Shown here piece after piece: positions 29,960 through 31,912 of a stretch of DNA of 31,912 nucleotides. A model generated the notes under the pieces. The model did not search any database. It was not told where the DNA came from and was given only the letters and a program-made list of their open reading frames with translations. Position 1 is the first letter of the stretch. Each line of letters begins with the position of its first letter. The DNA comes from DASTDY01 sp035457345. GTDB lineage: Bacteria > Patescibacteriota > Saccharimonadia > Saccharimonadales > EFPC-124. The position numbers were made by a program, and so were the translations under genes. The stretch covers positions 1-31,912 of the forward strand of contig DATIBT010000054.1 in NCBI GenBank assembly GCA_035457345.1. The letters run 5' to 3'.

Positions 29960-31174
29960 ATGGCAGAACCTGAAATCAGCAAAGAGCCGGCAGCTTTACC
30001 CGAGCCGCTCAAAGAAGAAAATAAAACCGTCAAATCAGCAGCCACCACGCCAAAGAACACCGTATGGTCTAGGCTCGGCATGGTACTCCTTTGCTTTGTT
30101 GCCAGCTTTTTGGGGGCGTGGGTACTGCTTGCGACCGGCTTGGTGCGCCCAGACGTTTCCCGCACCATAACCGACAATAAACAAACACTGGTCCTGCAGC
30201 AGGGCGAGATTGTCGCTGAGGTATTCAAGCGCGTGAATCCCAGTACAGTGACCATAACAGCCCAAACTATCGATACAAGCCGTCGTTTTTTTGCTCCGCA
30301 AGTAACAGAGGGCTCGGGGACGGGTATTATTATTTCTAAGGATGGTTACATACTGACAAACAAGCATGTAGTGCCACAAGGAACGGACAAAGTAACCGTG
30401 GTGACGTCTGACGGTAAGCAGTACACAGACGTCAAAGTGGTGGGCCGTGACCCGAGCAACGATATCGCTTTTCTCAAGATAAATGGCGTGACTAATGTAA
30501 CTCCGGCTGAGCTTGGTGACTCCAGTGCTGTAGAGCCGGGTCAACAAGTAGTAGCTATAGGTAATGCTCTTGGCTTATTCCGCAATAGTGTGACGAGCGG
30601 TATTATATCGGGCATTGGCCGGCCGGTCTTAGCTGGCGACGAAGATGGTGCAAGCTCCGAACAGCTAGAGGATATGTTTCAGACGGATGCCGCCATTAAT
30701 CCTGGCAATTCGGGTGGTCCCCTCGTGAACTTAAAGGGGCAGGTGATAGGCATGAACACGGCGGTGTCGGCGAGCGGCCAGTCAATTGGATTCGCCATTC
30801 CCATTAACACGGCAAAGGGTCTTATTGATTCGGTCACTAAGGACGGGAAAGTGAGCAAGGCTTACTTAGGTGTAAGCTATGTGACGATTGACCAAGATAT
30901 TGCCGCTCAGCTTAAGTTGCCGGTTAGCAGCGGTGCGCTGTTGCGAAGTGGGGGCGACAATCCTGCTGTTGCTCTTGGTTCGCCTGCTGCCCAAGCCGGC
31001 TTAAAAGAAGGCGATATTATCACAAAGATAAACGATAAACCGGTTGCTCAAGGCGCAGGACTGGTGACGCAACTATCGCAGTTTAAGCCCGGTACTCAGG
31101 TGACGTTGGTTGTCATTCGTGATGGTAAGGAGCAGACGGTAAAAGTTACCCTTGGTACCTTCCCGCAATCATGA
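29960..31174 (+). CDS. HtrA/DegP-like membrane-anchored serine protease
   Basis: The 404-residue protein has a cytoplasmic tail, one membrane helix (about 38-60), a trypsin-like protease domain with the full triad (H136 in TNKHVV, D168 in SNDIAFLKI, S251 in NPGNSGGPL) and one PDZ domain (about 305-398, AYLGVSY to GLKEGDIITKIN). HtrA proteases degrade or refold damaged proteins on the outer side of the membrane. The ATG follows AAAAAGGAGGG. The last codons overlap the Nudix gene by ATGA. A single PDZ domain matches DegS/HtrA-type rather than DegP. Confidence 0.94.
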   Translation: MAEPEISKEPAALPEPLKEENKTVKSAATTPKNTVWSRLGMVLLCFVASFLGAWVLLATGLVRPDVSRTITDNKQTLVLQQGEIVAEVFKRVNPSTVTITAQTIDTSRRFFAPQVTEGSGTGIIISKDGYILTNKHVVPQGTDKVTVVTSDGKQYTDVKVVGRDPSNDIAFLKINGVTNVTPAELGDSSAVEPGQQVVAIGNALGLFRNSVTSGIISGIGRPVLAGDEDGASSEQLEDMFQTDAAINPGNSGGPLVNLKGQVIGMNTAVSASGQSIGFAIPINTAKGLIDSVTKDGKVSKAYLGVSYVTIDQDIAAQLKLPVSSGALLRSGGDNPAVALGSPAAQAGLKEGDIITKINDKPVAQGAGLVTQLSQFKPGTQVTLVVIRDGKEQTVKVTLGTFPQS

Positions 31175-31740
31175 GAACCGTGTGGCCACGTGACGCGAAA
31201 TTAGTTCCCCCAGATGCTAAACGCGTATTCAAAGGCATTATCTACGACGTATATCATTGGCAGCAACCCTTGTTCGACGGAACAACTGCAACGTTTGAAA
31301 TGCTCAAGCGTCAAGATAGCGTGAAGGTCATTGCGGTGCGCGATAGTCGGATTGTATTTGTTGAAGATGAGCAGCCGGGCTCGCCTGCGCACATTGCCCT
31401 GCCGGGCGGCCGCCACGACATAGAGACGGAGGGTGAACTTGCATGCGCCAAGCGGGAATTATTAGAAGAAACAGGCATGTCGTTCGCTACCTGGAAACTA
31501 GTCGGCGTTCGTCAGCTCAACGACGAAATGGATTGGTTGACCTATCTTTTTCTTGCGACAGATTTTATTGGTCAGGTAAACCAGCACAACGACGGCGGTG
31601 AGCGTACTACTATTCATGAGCTATCTTATGACGAGGCAATCCAATTAGAGCCACGATACGCAACGCTTGTCTATGCGCTTGAGACAATGCGGCAAGCTGG
31701 CTCACTCAGTGGCGTTTTGGCTCTGCCGGAATATCATTGA
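31171..31740 (+). CDS. Nudix hydrolase
   Basis: The 189-residue protein carries a Nudix box in LPGGRHDIETEGELACAKRELLEETGM. REL-LEETG is intact, but the first Gly-to-Glu spacing is one residue longer than the usual Gx5E. Nudix enzymes cleave nucleoside diphosphates linked to other groups; the N-terminal part (FKGIIYDVYHWQQPLFDGTTATFEML) recalls ADP-ribose pyrophosphatase-type members, a weak inference. The ATG overlaps the htrA stop (ATGA), so translation is coupled. Confidence 0.85.
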   Translation: MRTVWPRDAKLVPPDAKRVFKGIIYDVYHWQQPLFDGTTATFEMLKRQDSVKVIAVRDSRIVFVEDEQPGSPAHIALPGGRHDIETEGELACAKRELLEETGMSFATWKLVGVRQLNDEMDWLTYLFLATDFIGQVNQHNDGGERTTIHELSYDEAIQLEPRYATLVYALETMRQAGSLSGVLALPEYH

Positions 31741-31912
31741 ATTGCCAAAGTGACCCATTTGAGGTAAAAATAAAGAGTACATCTGAGCTTTATGCGGGAT
31801 TAGCTAGTGGGGTAGCCGCCGGTACCGGCTCACCCGACCCACGATGCGCCGTGACTCGTGTCAACGAGTGTGGAAGGGGAAGAGCGCCCCCTTTGCGGAC
31901 CGGTCTCCGCCA
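31741..31912. other. Hairpin-rich tail without a recognised gene
   Basis: No clear gene is seen in these 172 bp. Palindrome GCCGGTACCGGC, ACTCGT-gtca-ACGAGT (31854-31869), AAGGGG/CCCCTT (31874-31893) and GCGGA/TCCGC (31895-31910) lie in close succession. A frame from ATG 31844 stays open to the window edge. This could be the start of another junction gene or a structured RNA. Confidence 0.3.

Noticed and set aside
1..31912. tRNA genes, rRNA, CRISPR arrays, insertion sequences
   Set aside because: I saw no tRNA T-arm signature outside the T-box-like leader, no regularly spaced repeats, no transposase and no flanking terminal repeats.
1..31912. Recoded UGA as in Gracilibacteria/Absconditabacteria
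   Set aside because: Genes here end at TGA where families end (for example recJ and nudix) and conserved genes contain no in-frame TGA.

Overview
The window looks like chromosomal sequence from a small-genome bacterium of the Patescibacteria (candidate phyla radiation), most likely a Saccharibacteria (TM7) relative. This is an inference from gene content: short adenylate kinase, class II B12-type ribonucleotide reductase behind nrdR, eukaryote/archaea-like isoleucyl-tRNA synthetase, stand-alone VKOR, LCP protein, and no biosynthetic operons. UGA acts as a normal stop, so the recoded lineages (Gracilibacteria, Absconditabacteria) are unlikely. I could not run any search, so family calls rest on motifs read by eye.

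Layout, left to right: the 3' end of recJ; rpsU-yqeY-adk-map; a nine-helix membrane protein with all three signatures of the presenilin/signal-peptide-peptidase family; ftsA and ftsZ; two lineage-type hypotheticals and a hairpin-rich patch; nrdR and nrdJ; an RNB ribonuclease carrying two dsRNA-binding domains; a two-gene unit with a J-like protein; a thioredoxin-like/VKOR pair bracketed by two unrelated-looking 2-TM proteins; a T-box-like leader and ileS; a hypothetical; two small proteins and rplU; a hypothetical; parA-parB; a reverse unit of signal peptidase I plus a Dabb protein; an LCP protein; a polytopic membrane protein; HtrA and a Nudix hydrolase.

Two classes of gene are interleaved. 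The core genes serve translation, division, segregation, dNTP synthesis and secretion. Many of their operons start directly after a -10 box, giving mRNAs with predicted leaders of only 0-9 nt. The second class is about ten mostly unrecognised genes (about 21% of the window). They sit only at junctions between core transcription units, on either strand, look richer in GC-ending codons, mostly have clear Shine-Dalgarno sites and their own promoters (often with 17-bp spacers), and are commonly followed by long GC-rich hairpins. This interleaved islet pattern, with the SPP-like protease as its one recognisable member, is the most interesting feature here.

Other points worth attention: a probable ultrashort, translational-type T-box upstream of ileS, the RNB-dsRBD-dsRBD architecture, a signal peptidase I with a proline-rich extension of about 200 residues, a VKOR partner lacking CXXC, and a NrdR-box-like site in front of nrdR.
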